5,451 nt of DNA from JBCCMB01 sp039026555 (GTDB lineage: Bacteria; Pseudomonadota; Alphaproteobacteria; Caulobacterales; Hyphomonadaceae): NCBI GenBank assembly GCA_039026555.1, contig JBCCMB010000170.1:1-5451 (forward strand), given 5' to 3'. The translations under genes and the position numbers were made by a program. The notes under the pieces are model-generated. The model worked only from the letters and a program-made list of their open reading frames with translations. It searched no databases and was not told the DNA's origin. Below, one piece after another: positions 5,002 to 5,451 of the stretch. How positions within the stretch are numbered: the stretch's first letter is position 1; the number at the start of each line of letters is the position of its first letter.

Positions 5002-5451
5002 ATGGTCGAACTCACGCTCCCCAAGAACTCCAAGCCCAAAAAGGGCAAGGCTTGGCCAAAGCCTGAGGGGGCGAAGAAACTCAAAACTTTCAAGATCTAC
5101 CGCTATGATCCCGAAAAGGGCGAGAATCCGAGCTACGACACTTACAAGGTCGATTTGGACAAATGCGGCCCAATGGTGTTGGATGTTCTGATTCATATCA
5201 AAAACGAAATTGATCCGACTTTGTCATTCCGGCGCTCTTGCCGCGAAGGCGTGTGCGGCTCCTGCGCGATGTCGATTGGCGGACGCAACACGATCGCCTG
5301 CACCAAGGGGCATGACGAGTTTGGCGGCGGCGCCATTACGATCGCTCCGCTCCCGCACCAGCCGGTGGTGAAGGACCTCGTTCCGGACCTCACAAATTTT
5401 TACGCGCAGCACGCTTATGTGCAGCCCTATCTGAAGACGACAACGCCCGAA
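5002..5451 (+). CDS. sdhB: Succinate dehydrogenase iron-sulfur subunit SdhB (first 150 residues, truncated by window edge)
   Basis: Iron-sulfur subunit of respiratory complex II, which passes electrons from the SdhA flavin to quinone on the cytoplasmic face of the inner membrane while succinate becomes fumarate. The frame is open from ATG 5002 to the end; the family is about 240-265 residues, so the N-terminal ferredoxin domain is complete and the [3Fe-4S]/[4Fe-4S] domain mostly lies beyond. The [2Fe-2S] ligands are visible: SCREGVCGSCAM (79-90) with Cys80, Cys85 and Cys88, and Cys100 in IACTKG. LDVLIHIKNEIDPTLSFRRS (60-79) and PLPHQPVVKDLVPDL (116-130) are standard SdhB. A Lys-rich leader (about 1-28) precedes the fold, as in Caulobacter-type SdhB. 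The ribosome binding site is AAGG (4988-4991), ten bases upstream. The preceding gene is the divergent MFS transporter, not sdhA. Confidence 0.96.
   Translation, partial: MVELTLPKNSKPKKGKAWPKPEGAKKLKTFKIYRYDPEKGENPSYDTYKVDLDKCGPMVLDVLIHIKNEIDPTLSFRRSCREGVCGSCAMSIGGRNTIACTKGHDEFGGGAITIAPLPHQPVVKDLVPDLTNFYAQHAYVQPYLKTTTPE

Noticed and set aside
4948..5393. Minus-strand open frames opposite sdhB
   Set aside because: Antisense to the SdhB ferredoxin domain, which is unmistakable on the plus strand.
1..5451. Search for mobile elements, CRISPR repeats, tRNAs, toxin-antitoxin pairs or phage genes
   Set aside because: No transposase, terminal repeats, spaced direct repeats, tRNA cloverleaf or defence-type gene could be seen on either strand.

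Overview
The window is a stretch of alphaproteobacterial chromosome carrying ordinary housekeeping genes. The lineage call is inference. It rests on GC-rich codons, a gene for the DUF1476 family (the F1-ATPase inhibitor zeta subunit, known from alphaproteobacteria), an SdhB N-terminus of the Caulobacter/Hyphomonadaceae style, and repeated GCTAnA-like hexamers upstream of starts that resemble the Caulobacter-type -10 element. No tRNA, rRNA, IS element, phage gene, CRISPR array or toxin-antitoxin pair is visible.

Layout. (1) 1-414, minus: purC, cut by the left edge. (2) 415-636: a divergent promoter region containing a 13-bp perfect dyad. (3) 637-963, plus: a canonical DUF1476 / ATPase inhibitor zeta gene. 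(4) 1071-2369, plus: complete purB. (5) 2370-2517: a hairpin-rich gap. (6) 2518-2922, plus: a secreted thioredoxin-fold protein with a WCGSC motif. (7) 2932-3243, minus: a second, divergent DUF1476 paralogue, convergent with the thioredoxin gene (9 bp apart). (8) 3349-4740, minus: a 12-TM major facilitator of the Spinster-like type. (9) 4741-5001: a divergent control region with several inverted repeats. (10) 5002-5451, plus: sdhB, cut by the right edge.

How the genes relate. PurC and PurB catalyse consecutive steps of purine synthesis (CAIR + aspartate to SAICAR, then SAICAR to AICAR + fumarate), and PurB also makes AMP from adenylosuccinate. The zeta protein between them restrains ATP hydrolysis by the F1Fo ATP synthase, so the left half deals with making and conserving adenine nucleotides. 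SdhB at the right end belongs to respiratory complex II. The functional link across the window (purines, ATPase control, respiration) is inference from gene content.

The points most worth a second look are the two DUF1476 paralogues within 2.6 kb, one canonical and one with a changed inhibitory N-terminus; the apparent loss of the cis-proline in the secreted thioredoxin-like protein; sdhB starting its own transcription unit with no sdhA in front; and structured candidate leader regions before the thioredoxin and sdhB genes. I found no clearly new multi-gene system.
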